From contig NC_087063.1 in the NCBI RefSeq assembly GCF_963678635.1, positions 30,206,599 to 30,270,598 of the forward strand: 64,000 nt of DNA, in the 5' to 3' direction. Made by a program: the position numbers and the translations under genes. This document shows positions 22,045-31,324 of the stretch, piece by piece (the first letter of the stretch is position 1; every line of letters begins with the position of its first letter). The notes beneath the pieces are model-generated. The model was not told where the DNA came from. It did not search any database and saw only the letters and a list, made by a program, of their open reading frames with translations. The stretch is from Symsagittifera roscoffensis (taxonomy: Eukaryota > Xenacoelomorpha > Acoela > Convolutidae).

Positions 22045-22965
22045 AGAAAAATTGTTGAAAACTAAATACAGTGACAAAGGTCCCGCGTTATTTGGTAGTG
22101 TGAACAACTTGATAAAAGCAAGCAATTTGTCGCAAAAGAAAGTTAAACATTTCCTTCATACTGAACCTGCTTACGCGAAATATCGAACTGTGATCCGAAA
22201 AACGCTGCGACTCAAGGTCATAGTTTACGATATCGACGAAATCTGGTCATTAGATCTGGCCTTTGTTGATAAACTTACCCAGTACAACCATGATGTTAAG
22301 TATCTGCTGGTTGCAGTTGACTGCATGTCCCGCTATCTCAGAGTGCAACCCTTGAATCCAAGTATGCTACTACAACAGCAGAAGCGTTCAAACTAATGAT
22401 AACGACAAAACAACCGGAAAAAGTATGGGTGGACAAGGGCACAGAGTTTAAAGGGTCCTTCGAAGCATTATGTAAAAAGAAAGGCATAAACACATATAGC
22501 ACAGAGAGCGAGAAAAAGTCCGCATTCGCTGAGAGAAATATCCGTTCCTTGAAAAATCTTATTTATAAGTACTTGGAGGATAAATGGACTTACTCATACA
22601 TTGACAAATTGCAAGATTTTGTCAATGCAATTAATTCGAGAACAAATCGTGTCACAAATCTTGCACCAAATAAAGTAACTAAAAAAGATGTTCCTCGCCT
22701 GATTTCATTAAGAGCAGAACAGTCTTTGAAGTTAGTTCGACGTCCAAAGCTTTATGTTGGTGATTATGTTAGACTTGCCAAAGTAGACATACGTTTTCGC
22801 AAGGGTTACAAACAATCGTTCACCGATGAAGTGTTTGAAGTTTTTGACATACCAACACGAAATCCCCCAACATACAATTTGATTGATTCTAACAGAGAAC
22901 CGATTGAGGGAAAATTTTACGAGTCTGAACTAATTCGCGTTCTGGAGAAGGACAATCATGACTGA
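21746..22965 (+). pseudogene. Polinton retroviral-type integrase (RVE)
   Basis: A basic N-terminal part precedes a helical region (LIKASNLSQKKVKHFLHTEP) that Polinton integrases share. Then come the catalytic core landmarks IWSLDLAFVDK (first Asp), VWVDKGTEFKG (second Asp) and KSAFAERNIRSLKN (Glu). The tail YVRLAKVD...GYKQSFTDEVFEV is the SH3/chromo-like DNA-binding end. The enzyme would join the linear genome to host DNA. Its end overlaps the minor capsid gene by 8 bases (22958-22965). The region is broken. Confidence 0.85.
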
Positions 22966-23851
22966 GGGCACTTCCAACAGCCTTTTCACCCATAATGTTC
23001 CCCTTTCCTTCACAATTACCCTAGTTTCATCTGCATCAATGAACGTTTTTAAAGATAACACTCTGGCCAACTTCAAAAATCTCCTGAGTGAAGAAATAAA
23101 TTTGCAAGGTGAATGGAGAGTAGCAGTTACAGAAATTACCTTCCCTACTCAGATAAACAACGTAACTGACAACAACATTGTGTACTACAAAAAAGATCGG
23201 GTTATAGCAAGCATGAAAGTTGAGAAAGACAAGATCTCCAGACCTTACCTTGGAGAAACAGCAAAAATAACAAAAGGAGAATATACGAGCATTGATCAAA
23301 TACTGGACGAGATTCGTCGAAAGACAGAATTAGAGAAATTGGATTACGTAATAGATCCAATAACCAAACATCTTTCCTTATGGCTGCATTATTGGGAAGG
23401 TATAACTTTTTCAAGCCCGCAAATTCCTAGTCTACTTGGATTCAAAGGCGTCAGAGATGGAACTGGTTATCATATAGGTTACAAACAAGGAAGCACGAAA
23501 CATAGCACATTCTCTACCCAAGATCTTATTGCTGACTATCCCGTTGATGTATGCGCTGGTACTCAGCTTATGTTTATTTATCTGGACATAATTCATTATC
23601 AAATAGTCGGAGACACAAAAGCACCCCTTTTACGAGTCATTGATACAAATCGTCGAGTGAAAAACGGTTACGCATGTACAATTGAACCGAATCATCGTAA
23701 AGTGTTTAGTAATTTGGATTTAAAAAAACTTTTGGTCAATAATATTTCCAATATTTCTGTGAACTTGCGCACAGAAACTGGAGGACTTGTTCCTTTCGCT
23801 GGAGAGGGAAAAGTTGTTCTGACTTTGAAATTTCAAAAGTTAAGCAATTGA
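22958..23851 (+). CDS. Polinton minor capsid (penton) protein
   Basis: 297 residues from an ATG, open throughout. The N-terminal SSASMNVFKDNTLANF and LQGEWRVAVTEITFPTQINN match the pattern of Polinton single jelly-roll capsid proteins (NTxxxFxxxLxxxIxLxGxWEVxLxEIxYP). It would sit at the vertices of an icosahedral capsid. It lies between integrase and the basic protein, the usual place near the major capsid gene. Length fits the family. Confidence 0.8.
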   Translation: MTEGTSNSLFTHNVPLSFTITLVSSASMNVFKDNTLANFKNLLSEEINLQGEWRVAVTEITFPTQINNVTDNNIVYYKKDRVIASMKVEKDKISRPYLGETAKITKGEYTSIDQILDEIRRKTELEKLDYVIDPITKHLSLWLHYWEGITFSSPQIPSLLGFKGVRDGTGYHIGYKQGSTKHSTFSTQDLIADYPVDVCAGTQLMFIYLDIIHYQIVGDTKAPLLRVIDTNRRVKNGYACTIEPNHRKVFSNLDLKKLLVNNISNISVNLRTETGGLVPFAGEGKVVLTLKFQKLSN

Positions 23852-23856
23852 TCAAA

Positions 23857-24264
23857 ATGGATTCATATTACCACAACCAAGCAAACCTACCACATTTCTC
23901 GGGGCATTATAGACAACGAGGCAGTGGCTTCGGTGCATTAGCCTTGGGAACAGGAAGAGTCGCACTTCCACTGGCTCGAAAATTTGTGATACCCGCAGCT
24001 AAAAAAATCGGAAAAGAACTACTTCTTCAGGCAGCTCCAGAACTGATAGAAGTTGCAACAAAAAGAAAAAGTCCTAAGCAGGCACTCAAAAGCACCGTTA
24101 GAAAAACAATCAAAAAGCAAGTAGGAGGAGGAAGTAGATCTCGGAAAAGTCATCCGAAAAGAACGACGGCGTTTAAACGAAAAACGAGACGCGTCATTCC
24201 CAGAAAACGAACTGCACAGAGAAGTCGCTCCGATTTCTTTACAAGGGTTAAAAATGATTTCTAA
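23857..24264 (+). CDS. Polinton small basic virion protein (pVI/pVII-like)
   Basis: About 135 residues from the ATG. The N-terminus is Tyr/His/Gly-rich (YYHNQANLPHFSGHYRQRGSG). An amphipathic helix-rich part follows (VALPLARKFVIPAAKKIGKELL). The C-terminal half is almost purely Lys/Arg/Ser/Thr (KSHPKRTTAFKRKTRRVIPR). Such proteins sit between capsid genes in Polintons and recall adenovirus core or membrane-lytic minor proteins; the comparison rests on composition only. It overlaps the major capsid gene by 11 bases. Confidence 0.65.
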   Translation: MDSYYHNQANLPHFSGHYRQRGSGFGALALGTGRVALPLARKFVIPAAKKIGKELLLQAAPELIEVATKRKSPKQALKSTVRKTIKKQVGGGSRSRKSHPKRTTAFKRKTRRVIPRKRTAQRSRSDFFTRVKNDF

Positions 24265-25572
24265 TTTAATCCCGAGTGAAGCAACTCACAGCTCCTTGGA
24301 CTTATTTGAGAAACCGCCTTTACTTGTCACTTTTGAATATGCATTCACACAAAAAATTGGACCTTCCTACTCTCCTGATGGTCCTATGCTCGAGTTTGAA
24401 GTACTCGGCGACAGAAATAATTTCATCGATCTTCAACGTACTCGTTTGGAAATAGTTGCACGAATTGTTCGAAGCAATGGAAACATGCTTCGAACGCATG
24501 CTACAGAGGCGGCAAACAGAGATACGCCGTATTTTGTTAACAATCCTTTATCTTCATTATTTTCTGAGTGTACACTGTCTCTGAATGGTGAAAAAATATC
24601 AACTACCAATGCTAATTTTGCCCATAAAAGCTTTATTGAGACCGAGTTTTCATACGGTAATGATGCCAAAAAAACATGGTTGGCTTGTCAAGGTTACAAG
24701 GTTATTATTATGAAGAAAATCCATCAGCCATTGACGGTGCTGGAAGTAGAGCTGATGATGTTACGGAGCGTAAAGGTCTCGTTGCGGCCTCGAGCGAGCT
24801 GAAGCTATTTGGTAAAATTGCTTGCAACTTTTTGTCGTGTGACAAGCATCTACTTAGCTGTGTGACAATAAGATTGTCTCTTAGACGTTCTCCTAATGAT
24901 TTTGTTGTCATATCTGAAGATGCAGCTAAACACTACAAGGTCTAAATAATCGAAGCTAACCTCTATGTCAGAAAGATGAGTGTGACTGACTATGCTCTCT
25001 CATCAATAGAAAAAACTTTGTTGAAGAACCCGGCAATTTACAATTACATCGAAGTAATACCAAAAACGTTTCTCGCAACTGCAGGAGTACAAAGCTGGCG
25101 ACAAGAGGATGTTTTTGCAAAAGAACCTGTTCGAAGAATGATAGTAGCAATGAGCATAAACGAAGCATATTTGGGTACTAATAGAACAAACCCTTTTCAT
25201 TACCAAAAATTTGGGTTGAATGAGATCATTGTGTACAGAAACGGTCTACCCATTGCCGGAACTCCCATCTCAACATCAGACAATAAAAGAATTTATTACA
25301 ATACGCTTGAGGCTCTTGATTTTGTTTTAAACACTAGTCATGGAATCAGTCTCGCTAATTATGATAATCATTATATTATGGCTTTTGATCTCACGTCTAC
25401 TCAGGAGGCTTCACACGATTTTATTCATCCTGAATTGACCAATTGCACTATTTCGCTCGAACTCAAGTTTGACGCAGGTCTCGGTAATAACGTCGAGTTA
25501 TTGTTTATGGGAGAGCGTGCATCAACAGTTTATATGCGTTCAGATAGAAAATTACCAAAAACACTCTTATGA
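24254..25572 (+). pseudogene. Polinton major capsid protein (double jelly-roll)
   Basis: Landmarks of the hexon-like Polinton capsid protein appear in order: LDLFEKPPLLVTFEYAF, PMLEFEVLGDRNNFIDLQRT, NNPLSSLFSECTLSLNGEKI, then LNEIIVYRNGLPIAGTPI, YDNHYIMAFDLT and SLELKFDAGL near the end. The total span of about 440 codons fits the family. It forms the capsid shell. It sits directly before the protease, as is common. The region is broken. Confidence 0.8.
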
Positions 25573-25584
25573 CCTAAGATAGAC

Positions 25585-26016
25585 ATGGATAATCTTCAAC
25601 AAGTAGAAATTTTTAACCGTTGTAAACATTTGAAACATCGCTTTAGAGGTGTTTTTCCGGCAGATTTGCCATGCTCTTCAGTACTGAAAAACGATAATAC
25701 TTTCATGATTATGAATGCCTCACCATCGGATCAACCTGGAACCCACTGATTGCTTTTTGCTCAAGCTGGAGGACAGATATTCTTCGCAGATCCTCTAGGT
25801 AAACGATTATGTGATTATCCACTCGTGTACAAGAATATGCGACGTACAATTCACGAGGGAAATCAACTACTGTTGAAAAAACCAATACAATCAGCTGATT
25901 CAGTGTTATGCGGACTTTATTGTATTTATGTTGCTATAATTACAAACAAATTTCCAATTGGTTTCAAACTTAATGATCATGATTTGATAAGATTTGCCAA
26001 ACATACGTTATTCTAA
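25585..26016 (+). pseudogene. Polinton adenain-like cysteine protease
   Basis: Landmarks of the adenovirus-type maturation protease are visible in order: F...VFPADLP (start), a His after DQPGT, FFADPLG (Asp), and QSADSVLCGLYCIYVA with the Gln and Cys of the active site. It would process capsid precursors. Length (about 140 codons) fits. The region is broken. Confidence 0.8.
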
Positions 26017-26123
26017 ATTAATTTATTGATGTTTTTGTAAAATTTATAAATTCGTTTTTTTTTTCAATTCATTCTTATTAACAACAAAGTTTTTTTTCTG
26101 CAAATTTATGTGAACCGCGAAAA

Positions 26124-26245
26124 GTTTCATATCAAGTCCTTCGAAATATTAAGGCATGGCCGTTTGGTTTAAGGGGCAATAGCTAACCCGGCGTTGCTCG
26201 TCGCTACGCTCCTCGGGAACGCCTCCCGCTTGTGTAGTAACATTT
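26124..26245 (+). ncRNA. tRNA-Ser-like GC-rich sequence with T-run, copy 1
   Basis: A 105-base block (26124-26228) recurs inverted at 29677-29780 at an estimated 97% or better. It contains ATGGCCGTTTGGTTTAAGG, close to the 5' half and A-box of serine tRNAs (TGGCCGAGTGGTTAAGG). A B-box-like GGGAACGCCTCCCG follows about 55 bases later and matches the consensus poorly. A T-run follows within about 25 bases, as in Pol III genes. It could be a Pol III small RNA, a SINE head or simply a decayed tRNA. Only the A-box likeness is strong. Confidence 0.35.
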
Positions 26246-26280
26246 TTTTTTGATATACAAGAGCGAAAGAAAACCAATAT

Positions 26281-26718
26281 TTAAAACTTGAATTTCTTCT
26301 CCATGATAAATTTCACAAACAAAGTGTTTGAATCAATTTCCATACAACCATACCCACTTAAAATTATGTCAATTATTTTAGAAAACTCAGCAGCGTTTTC
26401 ACCATTCAAAATATTAGTAAAGCGTTCAATTGTTACGTTAGTAATCAGGTCAGTTTGAGTTTGAACAGATTTAGTCTGCGAGCCGAAGCAAACTTGAGGC
26501 AATCGTCTGCGAACTGGAACACCACTAACATCTAAGTTGTTGATGGAGTTATTATTCACAGCTATTTTCAGTTTTTCCATCAGAGGGCCAGACAATTCAT
26601 AGTTGGAGCAACCCAAAATTAAATATTTGAATGTAGAGAGAAGACAAGGAACAACGAAGGCTTTTGAAGTCATCTTGTTAAGTAAATCGGTAGACTCTTT
26701 CGTAAATTCGACCAGCAC
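26281..26718 (-). CDS. Polinton accessory protein, unknown
   Basis: A 145-residue open frame whose upstream end begins without an ATG; the first internal Met is residue 16, so a short upstream exon or a later start is possible. It holds FVVPCLLSTFKYLIL (apolar), VRRRLPQV and a C-terminal FIMEKKFKF. No family recognised. It lies 225 bases downstream of the PC4-like gene on the same strand, so the two are probably one transcription unit. Confidence 0.4.
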   Translation of the reverse strand: MLVEFTKESTDLLNKMTSKAFVVPCLLSTFKYLILGCSNYELSGPLMEKLKIAVNNNSINNLDVSGVPVRRRLPQVCFGSQTKSVQTQTDLITNVTIERFTNILNGENAAEFSKIIDIILSGYGCMEIDSNTLFVKFIMEKKFKF

Positions 26719-26943
26719 ATGATAATGTTTTTCGTTGTCAATCGAATGGTTGCAAAAATCTAATTTATTCGAATGGGAGGATACTGCAAAATTTGCTTTT
26801 GAAGCGAAGCCTGAAAAATTGGGTTCATGATTCAGGATTGAAATTTGTAATTTTTACGGAACTGTTTGAAATAATCAGGGGATTGCTCATACATTGCTTC
26901 AACCATTGCTTTGAAGTTTCAATCGAATAACGAGTTGATAATG

Positions 26944-27303
26944 TTACACAACCCGACAGTTATCATCGTTTTCACTTTCGCATTCCTTTTCAGAGCATGA
27001 AGATTTTTTAAATTTGTTTCGCTTTTTTCTAAATTTTTCGGTCACGTCGCAGTTTTTTGCTTTCGTCAACCTTTTGATTTTTGTATAATTGTCCGCCAAG
27101 GACTCGAATTCACCAGTTGACAAAGTTATTCCTTGTCGATACTTGAAAGTTCCCTCTTCGTCTTTTTTGTACAATTTGATAGTTATGTAAGTACCGGTCT
27201 GTGCAAATGTTTTTGCACCGACTCTAACTAAACGTTTATCATTCGAAGATATATCCCTAAAATCATCGAAATAGTCTACATACGTGTCAAGAGAAGCGTA
27301 CAT
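26944..27303 (-). CDS. PC4-like single-stranded DNA-binding protein
   Basis: A 119-residue protein starting at an ATG. Residues 23-75 follow the PC4/SUB1 C-terminal domain closely: RLVRVGAKTF, then TYITIKLYKKDEEG, then RQGITLSTGEFESLADNY, corresponding to the strands, the R-K-G-I-S-L turn and the closing helix. PC4 domains bind single-stranded DNA and act in transcription and replication. The C-terminus is Lys-rich then Glu/Asp-rich with scattered Cys. In a Polinton it could serve as replication single-strand binder or as a transcription regulator. It is divergent to the 27959 gene across a 655-base spacer. Confidence 0.65.
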   Translation of the reverse strand: MYASLDTYVDYFDDFRDISSNDKRLVRVGAKTFAQTGTYITIKLYKKDEEGTFKYRQGITLSTGEFESLADNYTKIKRLTKAKNCDVTEKFRKKRNKFKKSSCSEKECESENDDNCRVV

Positions 27304-27958
27304 TATAAATGAATAACAACCAACTGGTTTTTAGTGTGGAACGTTGAAGAATGACTGATCACAGTATACGAGACAGATCATGCGCTCCCAAAGTAAAAAT
27401 TTAGGTGATGACGTTTACGAGCGCCCTAAGCCATATTGATAAGACTTAATCACCAAGGATATAATTTCTTTAACGATAAACCTCTTTTTATATGGGTATT
27501 TAGTTACTTTTTCCCCCGGCTATACTCTAAAAATCTTCTAGTGTTATTTATTGTGACGGTTATTTTAATGACTGTTATGAATCATGGTAATGAATTTCTA
27601 ACAGCATAACAAAGAATGTCTGGCAAACTACCATGAAAACTTGATTTTGAGTGCTTTCGCCCGTAGCCACTATAATAAAGCTATCACATAAATCTAAAAA
27701 ATCGGGTTTTCACATTCATTCCTAACATGACCTCAGGCGTCATGCTTAAAAGAATGAATAAAATTTGATAGCCTCGCCTAAAAAGTTATTAGCTTTGACC
27801 TAATTGAACTATGCCACCCCTTTCCTGATCTCATTCTCATTAATAAACTTTTCATACTTTTCATTCTCTCAATTTCATTTCGGTAGTTCAGTCAATTCAT
27901 TTTAACAGAACTTTAAACCTCGTCAAGTCATGACTAGTCCTTTAAAAAAATAATCTCA
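27304..27958. promoter_or_regulatory. Divergent intergenic region of the accessory block
   Basis: This 655-base AT-rich spacer separates minus-strand genes (PC4-like and 26281) from the plus-strand 27959 gene, so it should hold both promoters. I see no clear TATA or initiator and no gene in it. Confidence 0.35.
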
Positions 27959-28576
27959 GTGTCTGATCGAGAAAGAACAATTATCTACCAAACATACACG
28001 AGAGAGTCGATTGCAGTCATCCATCAACAGAAAGAGAGAGTCTCTCCGTCTACAGCAAGTCCGTTCAATGACTTGGCTCCCCGAAAAAACTACGAGAATC
28101 AAAACGAGGAATGGACTACAAAAAGTCATATCATGCTACCGAACTACCTCCTTGATCACATCGATCTACTTAGACAGAATCGAAAACGAATGTACTTGAG
28201 TTGCACTATTCACGAGAGCTATCCGGCATTAGAAAAGACGGAGATAAACGACACAACCTCGCTCGAGCAGTCTCCAAGAAAAATTCTCTTCGCGTATGAC
28301 TGCGAGTCAATGCCGTTGTATGAAAATCAGGAGGGATGTATTCGTGATTATGCAGAGCGCGAAGCGTACTGGGATATTCCGACAGCAATATCTCCCGAGT
28401 CGTTTGTTAGGGGAGCAGTTTCAACTCCAGAAAAATCAATTTCCTATTCGGATGCTCGGGTTTCATCTAGTGCGGAGACAATTGATCTAGTCACCCCAGA
28501 TCTCATTCAAGGCACTCCTCCAAATGCAGCTTGCTATGCGCCAAAAAAGAGAAAACTACAGTTTCGAGGTTTCTAA
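27959..28576 (+). CDS. Polinton accessory protein with nuclear-localization-like tail
   Basis: A 205-codon open frame, polar and Ser/Thr/Glu-rich. The frame opens without an ATG; the first Met in frame is in SHIMLPNYLL (about residue 58), so a 5' exon may exist. The C-terminus APKKRKLQFRGF contains a PKKRKL basic cluster like the SV40-type nuclear signal. Between are several acidic, probably disordered stretches (YDCESMPLYENQEG, ETIDLVTPDLIQGTPP). No family recognised. Position beside a PC4-like gene suggests an early or regulatory role; this is inference. Confidence 0.45.
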   Translation: MSDRERTIIYQTYTRESIAVIHQQKERVSPSTASPFNDLAPRKNYENQNEEWTTKSHIMLPNYLLDHIDLLRQNRKRMYLSCTIHESYPALEKTEINDTTSLEQSPRKILFAYDCESMPLYENQEGCIRDYAEREAYWDIPTAISPESFVRGAVSTPEKSISYSDARVSSSAETIDLVTPDLIQGTPPNAACYAPKKRKLQFRGF

Positions 28577-28825
28577 TAACTTGAACAAAAAACTTTCCTT
28601 TGTTTCAAATATTATTCCAAGGTTTTATATTTTCATTTTTGTTTGATTTGACTTCTAAGCTGTTTTAACATTACTGTGTGTATATTTTTTGTCTCAGTTT
28701 TTATTTTGCTTAATAGATCAATTAAAGTTTGCCCCGTAAAGTTTTCAGCAAAATGTTAGAGAAAAACTAGAAAAAAATCACAAATCGAGAATAATTTTAC
28801 GCTAAAATTGTTGTTTGAGAAAGAA

Positions 28826-28847
28826 TGAGAGAGAGAGAGAGAGATAA
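28826..28847 (+). repeat. (GA)n microsatellite
   Basis: About ten GA units at the end of a noncoding stretch. Nothing else of note lies between 28577 and 29140 except a fold-back around AAATATGG...CCATATTT (28920-28970). Confidence 0.7.
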
Positions 28848-29279
28848 ATACACTTGCTCAGTAGTGAACCCCATTTGGAATATCCTTTTCGGGATATTGC
28901 TTTCTTTTCAAAAGAAAGATAAATATGGAAGGGTCCAACATTTTCTTGTTGGTAGTCCAACCATATTTATTTGGCTTTTTAATCAAACACTCTCTGTCCT
29001 CTCTCTCATCATACTTTGTGCCCGGTGGGGTTAGCCAGGTCTTACGCAAAGTAACAGAGAGTGTTTTAAGCCATAAATCTGCATTATATTACATTCATAT
29101 ACATGTTTTGGGTGTAAAACGGACAATTTTTTGGTAAAAATGTGGAAAAAAAAATTATGTTTTTTTTTCGAAAAATGAACATGACCCTTAACCCTGCTCA
29201 GAAATTCATGGCAAATTGATTGAGGGTAGTTTCAATGGATTTGGAGAGAAAAAAATTTTTTCCCAATTTTTTTTTTCAA

Positions 29280-30970
29280 TATTTTCACAAAAATCAGATT
29301 TTCTCAAAAAATCACAACTTTTTAAGCGTCTACTCTCATTGATTGGGCTATAATTGTTTTTTTTTTAATTTCTACGCTTGTCCTAATTACGTATCAGATA
29401 GGTCCTAAAAATTTCAAACCACATTCACTTGAATTTAAAACGAGAACGAATAATTCAAGCTAAAAATGAAGGAAAAAAGAAGTTAAAAAATTATGTTTTT
29501 TAAATTTCGAACTTGACCAGTAGAACTGTGCTCGAGGTCCCACAAAACTTACTGGTTTTTTTGTTGATAGATTTAAAAGACACTTTTTTAAACATTACTT
29601 TTCCTTTTTTCACAACATAAAAAGTTTGAGGTTTTCCTTTATTTTGAAAAAAAAAATTTCACTTGAAATTACAGAACGGGAGGCGTTCCCGAGGAGCGTA
29701 GCGACGAGCAACGCCGGGTTAGCTATTGCCCCTTAAACCAAACGGCCATGCCTTAATATTTCGAAGGACATGATATGAAATGTTTCACGGGACACTGAAT
29801 GACATGAAGGAAAATTTGATTCCGATATCTTTTACACATTCAAATGACAATCTATGCTTATCATGCATCGGTAACCATCAAGGTGTCAAATTTGCAAAAT
29901 TTTCATTTTTTAAGTTTACTATTTTATTTCAACTTAATTAGTTAGTTGAGGGCTTTACTTTCTGAATACTTTTATCTCATGTTTCTACTTTTTATTATAC
30001 CTATTTACGCAAACCAAGAAGTGGGCTTTAAATCATTAGGAAATTACTGTTTCACGGTTAAAATTAGTCAGAAAAAGTTTTAGGCTCTATCTGAATCATT
30101 CTAAGCTTTAAATTTTGTAATTCTTGTTTTTTCCCGAAAATTGAACATGGCCCTTAACTCTGGACAGAAATATCACACAAAAATCAGATTTTCTCAAAAA
30201 ATCACAACTTTTTAAGCGTCTACTCTCATTGATTGGGCTATAATTGTTTTTTTTAATTTCTACGCTTGTCCTAATTACGTATCAGATAGCTCCTACAAAA
30301 TTCATACCACATTCAGTTGAACTTAAAATGAGAACGAATAATTTAAGCTAGAAATGAAGAAAAAAAGTTAAACATTTATGTTTTTTAAGTTACGAACACT
30401 ACTAGTAGAACTGTATTCGAGATCCTATAAAGTTTACTGGTTTTTTGTCAATAGATTTTTAAGACATTTTTGTTAATTTTTCACAACATAATAAGTTTGA
30501 AATGTTCCTTTAATTTGGAGAAAAATTTTTTTTTCACTTGAATTTACAGAACGAGAGGCGATCCCGAGGAGCTTACTAAACCAAAAGGCCATGCCTTAGT
30601 ATTTCGAAGGACATGATATGAAATGTTTCAAGGTACTTTGAATCACATGAAAGAAAATTTGATTCCGATATCTTTTACACGTTCAAATGACAACCTATAC
30701 TTATCATGCATCTGCAACTATCAAGATATCTATTTTGCAAAATTTTCATTTTTCAAGTTCTCTATCTTAATTCAGCTTTATTGTTTAGTTGAGGGCTTTA
30801 TTTTCTGAATACTTTTATCTCATGTTTCTACTTTTTATTATACCTATTTACGCAAACCAAGAAGTGGGCTTTAAATCATTAGGAAATTACTGTTTCACGG
30901 TTAAAATTAGTCAGAAAAAGTTTTAGGCTCTATCTGAATCATTCTAAGCTTTAAATTTTGTAATTTAGTG
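29280..30970. repeat. Direct tandem duplication inside the Polinton
   Basis: 29285-30122 and 30180-30965 are copies of one noncoding unit (about 840-895 bases). The first contains the intact tRNA-like block; the second has a shortened, diverged form of it (about 30545-30605). Identity is uneven: about 85% up to the TTGAGGGCTTTA landmark, then nearly 100% over the last 180 bases (29944-30122 against 30787-30965). No gene is seen in either copy. Confidence 0.75.
29655..29780 (-). ncRNA. tRNA-Ser-like GC-rich sequence with T-run, copy 2 (inverted)
   Basis: Reverse-complement copy of 26124-26228, almost identical, with its own T-run after the B-box-like part (read on the minus strand). Together the two copies bracket the accessory genes as a 3.65-kb inverted-repeat unit. 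A third, deleted copy lies at 30545-30605. The case for a Pol III gene is as for copy 1. Confidence 0.35.
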
Positions 30971-31324
30971 CTGAAATGTTAATTGAAAGTCTAAACCAGT
31001 CCCTAAAAAATGCCAAAACTTTATTGCTAACCCTTAAAATTAACAGCAAAAGTTTGAGGCTGTAAATGAATCAGTTTTTAGTATACAAAACCCCTGCACT
31101 TGAGCAGAGTGATGAGACATTTAGAGCTTAAAGCTAGAATAAACCCTGTTTTTGGAAAGGAAAGTACTTATTGTCAAGACGGCGAAGTATAATTCTCGTT
31201 AATGGCTTCTACTTGCCCTTACCCGCAAAGTTTTTTGGTGCTAGTCACTTCTCGCTTTCGCTTTTTCATAACCAGTTCTACTTCTTGAAATTTTCCTGAA
31301 TTACTTCAGTAACTTCAACAAACA

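Noticed and set aside
27959-28130. N-terminal 57 residues of the 205-codon frame as certain protein
   Set aside because: The frame opens without an ATG, so this part is only supported if an upstream exon exists.
26124-29780. The inverted repeats as the Polinton's own termini
   Set aside because: They lie between the protease and the polymerase genes, and core genes lie on both sides of them.
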